Positions 8,121 to 16,279 are shown, numbered from the stretch's first letter. The stretch: 33,567 nt of DNA from Nitrosomonadales bacterium (GCA_947475825.1 CANJMS010000017.1:1-33567), one strand, 5' to 3'. The notes: a model not told the origin generated them from the sequence alone. Program-made: numbers and translations.

Positions 8121-9960
8121 AGAAGACGGCAGTTTCAAGGTTGGCGCAATACTGACTGACTCAGTGACCTCATTGCAAGTGGAAAGCACACACGGCAAGC
8201 GCAGTAAAATAAAAGCCTCCCATGTCTTGTTGCGTTTCACCCATCCGGGCTTGGATGAGTTTGTGGCGCAAGCAGAAAGTGTGGCTGTCAGCATGGATAC
8301 AAATTTTTTATGGGAGTGCTGTCCCGCCGAAGATTTTGGTTTTGATGAGTTGTCTACCGAATATTTCGGACATCCGCCTACCCCGACAGAAGCGGCGGGC
8401 GTACTCATCCAGCTACATTCATCACCCATGCACTTTTACAAAAAGGGCAAAGGCCGTTACAAAGCTGCACCGCCCGAAGCATTAAAATCAGCGCTGGCCA
8501 GCGCGGAAAAAAAGCGTCTGCTAGCGGCCTTGCAGGCGCGCTACATTGCCGAGTTGGAACACTACACCCTGCCCCCGGAATTCGCTGATAAGCTGCCGCA
8601 ATTATTATATAAACCCGATCGCAATACGCTCGAAGTTAAGGCACTGGAAGCCGCCTGTGCTACTACGCATTTATCGGCGGCGCATTTATTAGAGCGCTGC
8701 GGCGCACTGCCCTCTTCCCACGCTTATCACTTACAGCGTTTTCTGTTTGAGAATTTTCCACACGGCACAGGGTTTCCAGAAGTGGTAGTCGATCCACATC
8801 CTGAATTACCTCTGGCAGAGGGTGTCGCATTCAGCATTGATGATGCCAACACGACAGAAATTGATGACGCATTTTCAGTAAGCAAATTAGCCAATGGCAA
8901 CTGGCAAATAGGTATACACATTGCCGCGCCCACGCTCACCATTCCACTTGGATCGCCAATAGATTTAATCGCGGCACAGCGCATGTCCACGGTGTATATG
9001 CCAGGCGATAAAATCACCATGCTGCCGGACAATGTCGTGCGCGCCTATACCTTGAGCGCGGATACGGTGTGCCCGTCATTGTCCATGTATCTCGAAGTGG
9101 ATGCAGAGTCCCTCGCTGTAATCAGCACCGAGAGCCGCATTGAACGCATACACATCGCCGCCAATCTACGCCATGAAACATTGCAACCGCTGTTTAACGA
9201 AGCAACGCTGGCCGCTGGAAAAATGGATTATGCTTATGCCACCGAGCTGACCTTGCTGTGGCAACTGGCGCAAAAACTGGAAGCCTTGCGCGGCAAAGCA
9301 GCCGATAACAACATGCAAGTTGATTACAATTTTAATGTACAGAATGATCGCGTTACCATCACCACACGCCAGCGCGGCTCGCCGATAGACAAAGTAGTGG
9401 CCGAATTGATGATTTTTGTGAACGCGGAATGGGGCAAGCTATTAGCCACACATGCAGTGCCCGGCATCTACCGCACGCAAAGCAATGGCAAGGTAAAAAT
9501 GAGCAGCGTGCCCGCGCCACATCAGGGGCTGGGTGTGGCGCAATACATGTGGTCAAGCTCGCCGTTGCGGCGCTATGTTGATTTCGTCAATCAGCGACAG
9601 ATTATCAGCCTGTTGCGGCTAGAGCCCCCCGCTTTCAGCAAGGGCGCGACAGAATTATTTGCCTTGATTAGCGACTTCGATACCACTTATACGCTGTATC
9701 AGGAGTTCCAACGCAACATGGAACGCTACTGGTGTTTACGGTGGTTGATGCAAGAAAGTGTGCAACAAACCGAGGCACTGGTGATACGTGAAAATCTGGT
9801 CAAGCTGGCCGACATCCCCTTGATTAGCCGCATACCGTCTATGCCAGAATGTCCACTCAATACCCGCGTGATATTGGAAATCACTGGCGTAGACTTGCTC
9901 GATCTGACACTCAATGCGCGCTTCGTAGCAAAAGTCGAAGAAGAGGAGATTGTGGCTTGA
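8104..9960 (+). CDS. RNase II/R-family 3'-5' exoribonuclease (RNB domain)
   Basis: The protein is 618 residues from the ATG at 8104. The RNB catalytic motif SIDDANTTEIDDAF is at 244-257, with the Mg2+-binding aspartates D246/247 and D254/255. Later RNB signatures are YMPGDKITMLP and the RNA-contacting SSPLRRYVDFVNQRQ. The enzyme degrades single-stranded RNA processively from the 3' end. The N-terminal region is long and divergent and the C-terminal S1 part short, as in the betaproteobacterial RNB proteins that are neither typical Rnb nor Rnr, so no symbol is given. The frame continues upstream to GTG 8032, but the likely -10 box lies inside that extension. The start is duplicated (see 8081-8120). 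The tonB-like gene follows without a gap. Confidence 0.9.
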   Translation: MNIFYEEDGSFKVGAILTDSVTSLQVESTHGKRSKIKASHVLLRFTHPGLDEFVAQAESVAVSMDTNFLWECCPAEDFGFDELSTEYFGHPPTPTEAAGVLIQLHSSPMHFYKKGKGRYKAAPPEALKSALASAEKKRLLAALQARYIAELEHYTLPPEFADKLPQLLYKPDRNTLEVKALEAACATTHLSAAHLLERCGALPSSHAYHLQRFLFENFPHGTGFPEVVVDPHPELPLAEGVAFSIDDANTTEIDDAFSVSKLANGNWQIGIHIAAPTLTIPLGSPIDLIAAQRMSTVYMPGDKITMLPDNVVRAYTLSADTVCPSLSMYLEVDAESLAVISTESRIERIHIAANLRHETLQPLFNEATLAAGKMDYAYATELTLLWQLAQKLEALRGKAADNNMQVDYNFNVQNDRVTITTRQRGSPIDKVVAELMIFVNAEWGKLLATHAVPGIYRTQSNGKVKMSSVPAPHQGLGVAQYMWSSSPLRRYVDFVNQRQIISLLRLEPPAFSKGATELFALISDFDTTYTLYQEFQRNMERYWCLRWLMQESVQQTEALVIRENLVKLADIPLISRIPSMPECPLNTRVILEITGVDLLDLTLNARFVAKVEEEEIVA

Positions 9961-9975
9961 ATGCTGAAATGCTGA
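9960..9975 (+). repeat. 8-bp tandem duplication at the tonB-like start
   Basis: AATGCTGA is repeated directly (9960-9967 and 9968-9975). The first ATG (9961) opens ATG CTG AAA TGC TGA, a four-codon frame. Its TGA overlaps an in-frame ATG (9975) of the tonB-like gene, and the second-copy ATG (9969) is also in frame. Confidence 0.75.
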
Positions 9976-10847
9976 TGCGCGCTGAAGCTTTAAAGTATGC
10001 CGAAAAGCTCAAGCAACCGCTGACGATAGCCTTGCTCATTTCACTGAGCCTGCATACCATCGCTCTGTTCAGCATCGGGTTTATCCTACCTGATCCGCGT
10101 CAATCACCCAAAATTTTACCACCGCTCGAAGTGGTGCTGGTCAACAGCAAATCCAAATTACGTCCCGTTAAGGCCGATTCACTGGCGCAGCATAATCTGG
10201 ATGGCGGCGGTAACACACCCGATGACAGGCGCGCAAAAACGCCCTTGCCTGCACTGCACAACGATCAAAATATGACGCTGGAACAATCTGCCCAACGTGT
10301 AAAGAAATTGGAGCAGGAAGTGAAGCAACTGCTGACCCAGGTTAAAAGTACCCATACCGTGGAACAAAATAAAATACACAATCAAACATCCAAGGACGGC
10401 ATCAGCGGCAAAGATCTGGTGCAACGCAGCTTGGAAATTGTACGACTGGAAGCCGAGATCAGTAAGGATATGGATGCTTACCAAAAAATGCCCCGACGGA
10501 AATTTATCGGCGCACGCACACAAGAATTTCGCTTCGCACAATATATTGAAGACTGGCGTATCAAGGTCGAGCGCATCGGTAATTTGAATTATCCTGAAGC
10601 TGCACGCCAAAAACAGGTATACGGCAGCGTGCAAATTACCGTTTCAATACTGGCTGATGGAACAATTGAAAATCTGGAAATAAGCCGCTCTTCGGGGAAA
10701 CCGATTCTGGATGCTGCTGCACTGCGTATCGTAAAAATGGCCGCACCTTTTGCCGCACTGCCAGGGGATATACGGCGCGATGTCGATATTCTCGGCATCA
10801 CCAAAACCATGACCTTTACGCTGAACAATAATATTGAAAGTGAATAA
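9969..10847 (+). CDS. TonB-family energy-transducing protein
   Basis: 292 residues from ATG 9969. One N-terminal membrane helix lies at about 17-40 (PLTIALLISLSLHTIALFSIG). A charged, partly coiled-coil periplasmic region (about 95-125) replaces the usual proline-rich linker. A C-terminal TonB domain follows: NYPEAARQKQVYGSVQITV, then DGTIENLEISRSSGKPILDAAAL. It would pass proton-motive force to outer-membrane receptors, but no exbB, exbD or receptor gene is in the window. The start is ambiguous: TTG 9957 overlaps the preceding stop and sits eight bases after AAGAGGAG, while ATG 9969 and 9975 are further away. It is probably co-transcribed with the exoribonuclease gene. The metal-uptake cluster begins about 200 bases downstream. 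Confidence 0.82.
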   Translation: MLMRAEALKYAEKLKQPLTIALLISLSLHTIALFSIGFILPDPRQSPKILPPLEVVLVNSKSKLRPVKADSLAQHNLDGGGNTPDDRRAKTPLPALHNDQNMTLEQSAQRVKKLEQEVKQLLTQVKSTHTVEQNKIHNQTSKDGISGKDLVQRSLEIVRLEAEISKDMDAYQKMPRRKFIGARTQEFRFAQYIEDWRIKVERIGNLNYPEAARQKQVYGSVQITVSILADGTIENLEISRSSGKPILDAAALRIVKMAAPFAALPGDIRRDVDILGITKTMTFTLNNNIESE

Positions 10848-10999
10848 ACGAATCTGCTACTGGCAGAAAAAATAAGGGTGGTAAATTTATTTGCTACGTT
10901 ACTGCTTGATTATTTCACCAGGGCCCTGACTATTTCGCTCCCCCACTTCCTCCTGCCAGTGAACATGAGTGTGGGAAGCCCGGCAAATTTATCCTGAAA

Positions 11000-11012
11000 A
11001 TATAAGTTATAT
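11000..11012. promoter_or_regulatory. Candidate operator before the metal-uptake cluster
   Basis: ATATAAGTTATAT is a perfect 6+1+6 inverted repeat 40 bases before the first gene of the cluster. AT-rich dyads of this kind resemble Fur/Zur-family sites (Zur sites often contain TGTTATA and TATAACA), but the match to a Zur consensus is incomplete. The assignment rests on position and symmetry only. Confidence 0.3.
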
Positions 11013-11052
11013 GTCTTGCAGCCATCTTCACTTTTCATTAAAGTTGTGCCTT

Positions 11053-11394
11053 ATGAAGCTTCCCAAGCACACCTTTTTCTCGTTTCTGCTGGTATTCGTT
11101 TTGCTGTTCGCACAGCAAGGCGGAATTGAGCACGCCTTGCTACACGCGCTGGAAAACAACAACCAGCCGCAAAAACAATCCCAGCCAGAGCAGCAAATGC
11201 CGCATTCCAAATTTTGTGCGCAGTGTGCGGCTTACGCGCAATCAGGCACCGCCCTCAGTGGACTCACTTTGTTTGGTACGCTGCCAGCTGTGCAAACCTC
11301 TGTGGCGCGACGTTACCACACCATAATTTATTCCACGTCCCCCCAAGCCGCTTTTGCACGCGGCCCTCCCGCACTCTTCCATAAAATCACATAA
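11053..11394 (+). CDS. Small membrane-anchored Cys-pair protein (DUF2946-like)
   Basis: 113 residues from ATG 11053. An N-terminal hydrophobic segment (FFSFLLVFVLLFAQQ) is a signal peptide or anchor. A Gln/Pro-rich linker follows, then FCAQCAAYAQ with a CxxC pair, and a C-terminal RGPPALF. A CxxC in the middle and an (R)xPP near the end fit the DUF2946-like small proteins often found beside heavy-metal transport genes; function is not established. ATG 11011 is an in-frame alternative but would overlap the putative operator. The TAA stop shares its last base with the first base of the 126-bp repeat that follows. The gene is first in the probable metal-uptake cluster. Confidence 0.65.
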   Translation: MKLPKHTFFSFLLVFVLLFAQQGGIEHALLHALENNNQPQKQSQPEQQMPHSKFCAQCAAYAQSGTALSGLTLFGTLPAVQTSVARRYHTIIYSTSPQAAFARGPPALFHKIT

Positions 11395-11519
11395 TTCCAA
11401 TTCCTGATAAAAGCGATCACAGTGTTGGCTTCGTTTTCGGCTCCTAGCCGTACTCAAATGTACTGTCTTCGTCGCCTCATCCTTGCCGCCTTGTGCTCCC
11501 GTTTATCAGAAATTGGAAT
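11394..11519 (-). repeat. 126-bp inverted-repeat element, copy 2
   Basis: Inverted relative to copy 1: it starts ATTCCAATTCCTGATAAAAG and ends ATCAGAAATTGGAAT. It contains the same internal words on the opposite strand, including CGGCTCCTAGCCG and the GTACTCAAATGTAC dyad. It begins on the final A of the upstream stop codon and lies between two genes of one probable operon, so it could reduce read-through into the outer-membrane protein gene. A small hairpin (TTCCCCGC...GCGGGAA) follows at about 11524-11541. Confidence 0.85.
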
Positions 11520-11572
11520 AATACTTCCCCGCGCTATGCGGGAAGGCTTGCCATTCAATTTTGGAGAGAGTC

Positions 11573-12889
11573 ATGTTCAAGTACGCACCATTCATTATGG
11601 CGTTATTTGCGCCGCTATCCGCTCATGCCGCAAGCGATGAAGATTTACGCAATCTCGGCGAGCAGATCAAACAACTGCAAGACCATCAGCAGCAACGCAT
11701 CCTGCAACTGGAACAACAGCTGCAACAAAACGTCGCCGCTCCGCCGCAAAATGTTCGCCCAACCGGAAGCGCGGCGGCATTCAATCCGGCCATCTCGCTG
11801 ATCCTTGGCGGTACCTATGGCAACCTCAAGCAAGACCCCGCTATGCCTGCCACAGGCTTTGCCATGAGTGCCAACCCCGGCCACGAACAAGGCTTTAATC
11901 TGGGCGAATCTGAACTGGTGATTGAAGCCAATATCGATCCACAATTTCGCGGCGTGGGCGTATTCGCAGTTGATCCAGCAGGCGGAATTAGCGCAGAAGA
12001 GGCCAATGTGCAGACCAGCGCGCTGGGCGAAGGACTAACCCTAAAAATGGGGCGCTTTTTTTCCGGCCTCGGCTACCTCAATTCGAATCACTCGCACACT
12101 TGGGATTTTGTTGATCAGCCATTGGTTTATGCCGCGCTATGGGATAACCAATTGAGTGAAGATGGCGTACAAATCAAGTGGTTGACACCGGCTGCGATGT
12201 TCATCGAAATTGGCGGCGAGATCGGTCGCGGGCGCGGCTTTCCCGGCACGGATCGGGTCAAAAATGGGAGTGGCGCCGGCGTATTGTTCGCACACATGGG
12301 CGATGACATAGGCATTGAGCACAATTGGCTCGCTGGTGTTTCCCTGCACCAGACCAAGCGTGTCAATGCGATCAGTGATGCGGTGCCGGATATGTTGAAT
12401 ACCGCAGGCGGGGTGAGCAACAGTTTCACAGGCGACAGCCGAACCACCGGTCTGGATTTCATCTGGAAATATGCGCCCAATGGCAACACCAGAGAAACCC
12501 ATTTCAAGTTTCTGGGCGAATATTTCAGGCGCAAGGAAAATGGTTTGCTGACCTATAATAATACCGCCACTGACAGTTATACGGTTACACAGTCTGGCTG
12601 GTATGTGCAAAGCACCTATCAGTTTGTGCGGCGCTGGCGTGCGGGTTTACGTTATGACCGACTCGACTCCGGCACGGCGCAAGTCGGCGCACTCAATATT
12701 ACCAATGTCGCCAGCGACTACCACTACTCACCCACGCGCAAGACGCTGATGCTGGATTACAGTCCGAGCGAATTTTCACGTCTGCGCCTGCAACTGGTTC
12801 AGGACAACTCGCGACAAGGCTTGCCTGACCGGCAATTGTTCGTGCAATACATCATGAGTATCGGCGCACATGGAGCGCACCAATATTAG
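11573..12889 (+). CDS. Outer-membrane beta-barrel protein, probable metal-uptake porin
   Basis: 438 residues from ATG 11573, preceded by GGAGAG at a good distance; an upstream TTG (11561) lies in that ribosome-binding region and is unlikely. It has a signal peptide (MFKYAPFIMALFAPLSAHA), then a short Gln-rich coiled coil at about 20-48 (LRNLGEQIKQLQDHQQQRILQ). The rest is alternating beta-strand sequence, ending in a strand with an aromatic last residue (HGAHQY), as expected of an outer-membrane barrel. It has no TonB box or plug domain and is far shorter than ZnuD-type receptors. Its position directly before a metal-binding protein and an ABC permease suggests it admits the metal, but this is inferred from context only. 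Confidence 0.7.
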   Translation: MFKYAPFIMALFAPLSAHAASDEDLRNLGEQIKQLQDHQQQRILQLEQQLQQNVAAPPQNVRPTGSAAAFNPAISLILGGTYGNLKQDPAMPATGFAMSANPGHEQGFNLGESELVIEANIDPQFRGVGVFAVDPAGGISAEEANVQTSALGEGLTLKMGRFFSGLGYLNSNHSHTWDFVDQPLVYAALWDNQLSEDGVQIKWLTPAAMFIEIGGEIGRGRGFPGTDRVKNGSGAGVLFAHMGDDIGIEHNWLAGVSLHQTKRVNAISDAVPDMLNTAGGVSNSFTGDSRTTGLDFIWKYAPNGNTRETHFKFLGEYFRRKENGLLTYNNTATDSYTVTQSGWYVQSTYQFVRRWRAGLRYDRLDSGTAQVGALNITNVASDYHYSPTRKTLMLDYSPSEFSRLRLQLVQDNSRQGLPDRQLFVQYIMSIGAHGAHQY

Positions 12890-12892
12890 TAT

Positions 12893-12950
12893 TAGGGCAT
12901 TTCTAAAATGCCAACCGCCGCCGTCATGCTGTGTTGCTCATAAAAATTCA
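12893..12950 (+). repeat. Partial CTCTAAAAAT-family repeat after the barrel-protein gene
   Basis: TTAGGGCATTTCTAAAATGC, then CGCCGTCATGCTGTGTTGCTCATAAAAATT, matches the left halves of the elements at 7182 and 7327. It begins a few bases after the TAG stop. No right-hand inverted end is visible before the next gene. Confidence 0.6.
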
Positions 12951-12988
12951 CTCCTCACAGGTGAAGATCACAAACTGAAAGGATCACC

Positions 12989-13882
12989 ATGAAAAAAATA
13001 TTATTTGTTGTACTTTTATTCGCCAGTACCTGCAGCCACGCTGCGCTCAACATTTTTACCTGCGAACCGGAATGGGCGGCACTGGCAAAAGAGCTGGCCG
13101 CAGACAAGGCCGATATTTATTCGGCTACCACTGCGCTGCAAGACCCGCACTACATCGAGGCGCGCCCCAGCTTAATCGCTCGCGCACGGGGTGCTGATCT
13201 GGTGGTGTGCACGGGCGCGCAACTGGAAATAGGCTGGCTACCTTTGGTGCTGCGTACATCCGGTAACAATAAAATTCAGCCTGGCAACAACGGATATTTT
13301 GAGGCAGCGAGTTACGTGACCATGCTGGAAATTCCAGCACGACTGGATCGCGCCGATGGCGACATCCACGCCTCAGGCAATTCGCACATCCAGACCGATG
13401 CGCGCAACTTCCTGCCTATTGCCGATGCGTTGAGCAAACGGTTGATACAGCTTGACCCAGCCAACACCCTGTTCTATCACAACCGCCTGCAATCCTTCAC
13501 GCAAGCATGGCAAGCCGCACTGCTACGCTGGGAAAAACAGGCCACACCACTTAAAGGCACACCCATCATCGTGCATCATAATGGCTTCCCTTACCTGAAC
13601 AACTGGCTGGAATTAAAACAAATCACCACCTTGGAACCCAAACCAGGTATAGAGCCTAGCGCCGCGCATCTGGCGCAAGTGCTAGCACAATTGCAACGAA
13701 CTCCTGCGCGCATGGTGCTACGCGCTGCATATCACAATCCAAAATCTTCCGAATGGATCGCAGAACGCGCCAAAATCACAGCCGTGATGTTGCCCTACAC
13801 CGTTGGCGGCACATCATCGGCAATCGATTTATTCACCCTGTTCGATGACACCATACAACGTTTGCTGGTAGGGCTGAAATGA
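12989..13882 (+). CDS. Periplasmic metal-binding protein of a zinc/manganese-type ABC transporter (ZnuA/TroA-like)
   Basis: 297 residues with a signal peptide (MKKILFVVLLFASTCSHA) and AGGAT before the ATG. The cluster A-I (TroA/ZnuA) fold is indicated by FTCEPEWAALAKELAADKADIYSATTALQDPHYIEARP. The DPHY histidine is a usual metal ligand. Further likely ligands lie in the segments with HASGNSHIQTDARNF and VHHNGFPYLNNW. The His-rich loop typical of ZnuA is absent, so the metal is unsure; zinc is favoured over manganese only by the general context. It overlaps the permease gene by four bases (ATGA), so the two are translationally coupled. Confidence 0.82.
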   Translation: MKKILFVVLLFASTCSHAALNIFTCEPEWAALAKELAADKADIYSATTALQDPHYIEARPSLIARARGADLVVCTGAQLEIGWLPLVLRTSGNNKIQPGNNGYFEAASYVTMLEIPARLDRADGDIHASGNSHIQTDARNFLPIADALSKRLIQLDPANTLFYHNRLQSFTQAWQAALLRWEKQATPLKGTPIIVHHNGFPYLNNWLELKQITTLEPKPGIEPSAAHLAQVLAQLQRTPARMVLRAAYHNPKSSEWIAERAKITAVMLPYTVGGTSSAIDLFTLFDDTIQRLLVGLK

Positions 13883-14634
13883 ACAACATTGAACTCAGCA
13901 TTCTTGTGCCCGCCTTTGTGGCAGGTCTGCTGATACTCGCCACACACATTCCGCTCGGCATGAAAGTTTTGGCACGCGGCATTATCTTTGCCGATCTGGC
14001 CGTTGCACAAATAGCCGGACTGGGGGTGATTATTGCCGGGTTCTTGGAAGTGACCGGATATCCACTGGCAGTGCAAATCATTGCCGCTGGTAGTGCTATC
14101 CTCGGGGCAATATTACTGGCAATCATTGAACGCAAATTGCCGGAAGTGCAAGAAGCCTGCATCGGTTTACTGTTTGTGCTGGCCGCCAGCGGCAGTATCT
14201 TGTTAATGAATCGCGACACCCATACGGGTGAACATTTGCAAAATTTGCTGGTTGGGCAAATTCTGTGGGTCAGCAACGATCAACTCTTCGGTACGTTCAC
14301 GCTTACCGCTGTATTGCTGGCATCATGGCGCGTTCTGCATAAACAGCTGGGCAGCATCGGATTTTATATTCTGTTCGCGCTGGCGGTCACCGCCTCGGTA
14401 CAACTGGTCGGCGTTTATCTGGTATTTGCCAGCCTCATTATTCCCGCACTGGCCACTTATAAAATGCAGCAGAATCGTATGCTGGCTGCCAGCTTGATTG
14501 GCATAACAGGTTATGCAGTCGGGCTGTGGTTATCGGTTTGGGCAGACCTGCCCAGCGGGGCGACCATTATCTGGGTGATGGCCGTAGCGGGTGCGCTGGT
14601 GATGCTGAAGAAGCGCGTAAATTTGACGGTATAA
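13879..14634 (+). CDS. Metal ABC transporter permease (ZnuB/TroC family)
   Basis: A 251-residue inner-membrane protein with about seven or eight hydrophobic helices. The family segment GIIFADLAVAQIAGLG is the conserved beginning of helix 2 in ABC-3 permeases. QLVGVYLVFASLIIPALA corresponds to the conserved region that contacts the ATPase. It would carry the metal delivered by the upstream binding protein. The expected ATP-binding subunit (ZnuC type) is not next to it or elsewhere in the window. The gene starts inside the stop of the binding-protein gene and ends 48 bases before aroE. Confidence 0.87.
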   Translation: MNNIELSILVPAFVAGLLILATHIPLGMKVLARGIIFADLAVAQIAGLGVIIAGFLEVTGYPLAVQIIAAGSAILGAILLAIIERKLPEVQEACIGLLFVLAASGSILLMNRDTHTGEHLQNLLVGQILWVSNDQLFGTFTLTAVLLASWRVLHKQLGSIGFYILFALAVTASVQLVGVYLVFASLIIPALATYKMQQNRMLAASLIGITGYAVGLWLSVWADLPSGATIIWVMAVAGALVMLKKRVNLTV

Positions 14635-14682
14635 TTAAGCTCCCCGACAAATACATTGTCCCCTTGTGGGATTCAGGCACGC

Positions 14683-15543
14683 ATGACAGACAAGTACGCC
14701 GTAATCGGCAACCCCATCGCGCATAGCAAATCCCCGCTGATCCACCAAATGTTCGCCGCACAGACTGGGCAGGATATCAGCTATGAAGCCATACTCGCGC
14801 CGCTGGATGGCTTTGCCGCGACAGTTGAGCGGCTGCGTGATCAAGGTTACAAAGGATGCAACGTCACTGTGCCTTTCAAGTTTGAGGCTTGTCGGATTGT
14901 TAACGACGTTACCAGTAAAGTCATAGATGTGTTTGATCTTGGCGAGAACGCGGATGCCATAAACACACTCGTTTTTCGAAATAATAAAATCATAGGGGGC
15001 AACACAGATGGGGTGGGGTTGGTGAGAGATATAACTCAGAACCTTAACTCTAATGTTGCTGGGAAACGAGTCTTGTTAATGGGTGCCGGAGGAGCTGCAT
15101 GTGGTGTAGTGCATCCACTGCTTGATCAGCGGCCTCAAGAATTTGTAATTGCAAATCGAACGTTAGAAAATGCAATAAAATTTAAACAAACAATAAGGGG
15201 GACGGCGCAATTTCCGGTCAGATCGGTTTCTGTGAGCAGCTACCCGAATTTATCTGGAAAACAATTTGACATCGTCATCAACGCCACTTCAGCTAGCTTG
15301 ATGGACGAAATGCCGAATATACCCAAGACCATTTTCGCGCCCGGCGCACTGGCCTACGACATGATGTATGGACGCGACACACCATTTATGAAATTTGCCC
15401 GTGAACATGGCGCAGCAATTGTCTCGGATGGCCTGGGCATGTTGGTCGAACAAGCGGCCGAGTCGTTTTATATCTGGCGCGGCGTGCGCCCCGACACCGC
15501 CTCTGTGCTCAAAAAATTGCGTGCTGAGTTACCTATTGCATGA
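14683..15543 (+). CDS. aroE: Shikimate dehydrogenase AroE (mosaic)
   Basis: NADPH-dependent enzyme of aromatic amino acid synthesis reducing 3-dehydroshikimate. In 286 residues: substrate-binding NPIAHSKSP, the catalytic lysine K66 in NVTVPFKFE, N94 in AINTL, D109 in GGNTDGVGL, the dinucleotide loop GAGGAA at 134-139, and a C-terminal GLGMLVEQAAESF. All catalytic residues are present. Between about 14880 and 15265 codon use changes sharply to ATA, AGA, AGG, GGG and CGA, unlike the flanks. The segment between PFKFEA and AINTL is about seven residues longer than in E. coli AroE. This suggests an imported tract. The start ATG fits the family's conserved DKYAVIGNPI beginning. It overlaps the duplicated start region of mtgA. 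Confidence 0.93.
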   Translation: MTDKYAVIGNPIAHSKSPLIHQMFAAQTGQDISYEAILAPLDGFAATVERLRDQGYKGCNVTVPFKFEACRIVNDVTSKVIDVFDLGENADAINTLVFRNNKIIGGNTDGVGLVRDITQNLNSNVAGKRVLLMGAGGAACGVVHPLLDQRPQEFVIANRTLENAIKFKQTIRGTAQFPVRSVSVSSYPNLSGKQFDIVINATSASLMDEMPNIPKTIFAPGALAYDMMYGRDTPFMKFAREHGAAIVSDGLGMLVEQAAESFYIWRGVRPDTASVLKKLRAELPIA

Positions 15544-15567
15544 GTCAATTCCAGTGAGTCAATTTTC
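15540..15567 (+). repeat. 14-bp tandem duplication at the mtgA start
   Basis: TGAGTCAATT occurs at 15541-15550 and 15555-15564, a 14-base period. The first copy is ATG AGT CAA TTC CAG TGA, whose ATG overlaps the aroE stop and whose TGA (15555-15557) overlaps the GTG start (15554) of mtgA. Both copies begin with the same three residues, MSQF. Confidence 0.8.
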
Positions 15568-16279
15568 TTTTCAGGCATTCGTTTACCGCCTGCTCAAGTT
15601 CTGGTTGTGGCGTATGTTGGGCGCGCTGGTCGCACTACTCCTGCTATATCAGTTCTGGATTTTTATGCACATTGTCTGGTGGATAAATTTTAATCCGTCC
15701 ACCAGTTCATTTATGCAAGACCGTCTGGAAATAATGCAGGACAAAAACCCCAACGCTGAATTACGTCACGAGTGGATACCGTATGAAAGAATCTCTCCCC
15801 ATCTCAAACGTGCATTGATTGTTTCTGAAGATGCCAAATTTGTAGAGCACGAAGGGTTTGACTGGGAAGGCATCCAGAAAGCTTACGAAAAAAACATGCT
15901 TAAAGGGAAAATTGTGGCAGGCGGTTCGACCATCAGTCAGCAGTTGGCGAAAAATCTGTTCCTGTCTACCAAGCGCACGCCCTGGCGTAAGCTGGAAGAA
16001 GCCGCAATTACGCTGATGTTGGAAGGCGTGATGGACAAGCGCCGCATATTTGAAATTTATCTGAATGTAATCGAATGGGGCAATGGTGTATTTGGTGCTC
16101 AGGCAGCGGCGCGTTATTATTATCACATCAACGCCGCACAACTGTCGCCAGCACAGGCGGCCAAGCTCGCGGCCATGGTTCCCAATCCGCGTTTTTATGA
16201 TCGCAATCGTGAAGCGCGCGGTTTATTGCGCAAAACAGAAATTATTCTTGAACGACTGGAAAACGCTGAAATACCCTAA
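15554..16279 (+). CDS. mtgA: Monofunctional biosynthetic peptidoglycan transglycosylase MtgA
   Basis: GT51 glycosyltransferase that polymerises glycan strands from lipid II at the outer face of the inner membrane. From GTG 15554 it is 241 residues, the usual size for MtgA. A membrane anchor lies at about 18-40 (WRMLGALVALLLLYQFWIF). The catalytic Glu92 is in SEDAKFVEHEGFDW, followed by GGSTISQQLAKNL and EIYLNVIEWGNGVFG, all GT51 signatures. No penicillin-binding domain follows. No ATG is available in frame at the N-terminus. The GTG lies in the second copy of a tandem duplication and overlaps the stop of a five-codon frame. The stop codon TAA is directly followed by GGAACCTCTG, a repeat end. 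Confidence 0.92.
   Translation: MSQFSFQAFVYRLLKFWLWRMLGALVALLLLYQFWIFMHIVWWINFNPSTSSFMQDRLEIMQDKNPNAELRHEWIPYERISPHLKRALIVSEDAKFVEHEGFDWEGIQKAYEKNMLKGKIVAGGSTISQQLAKNLFLSTKRTPWRKLEEAAITLMLEGVMDKRRIFEIYLNVIEWGNGVFGAQAAARYYYHINAAQLSPAQAAKLAAMVPNPRFYDRNREARGLLRKTEIILERLENAEIP

Noticed and set aside
9849-9968. Upstream extension of the tonB-like frame to ATG 9849
   Set aside because: It would overlap more than 100 bases of the exoribonuclease gene and adds an Arg-rich stretch unlike a TonB N-terminus.
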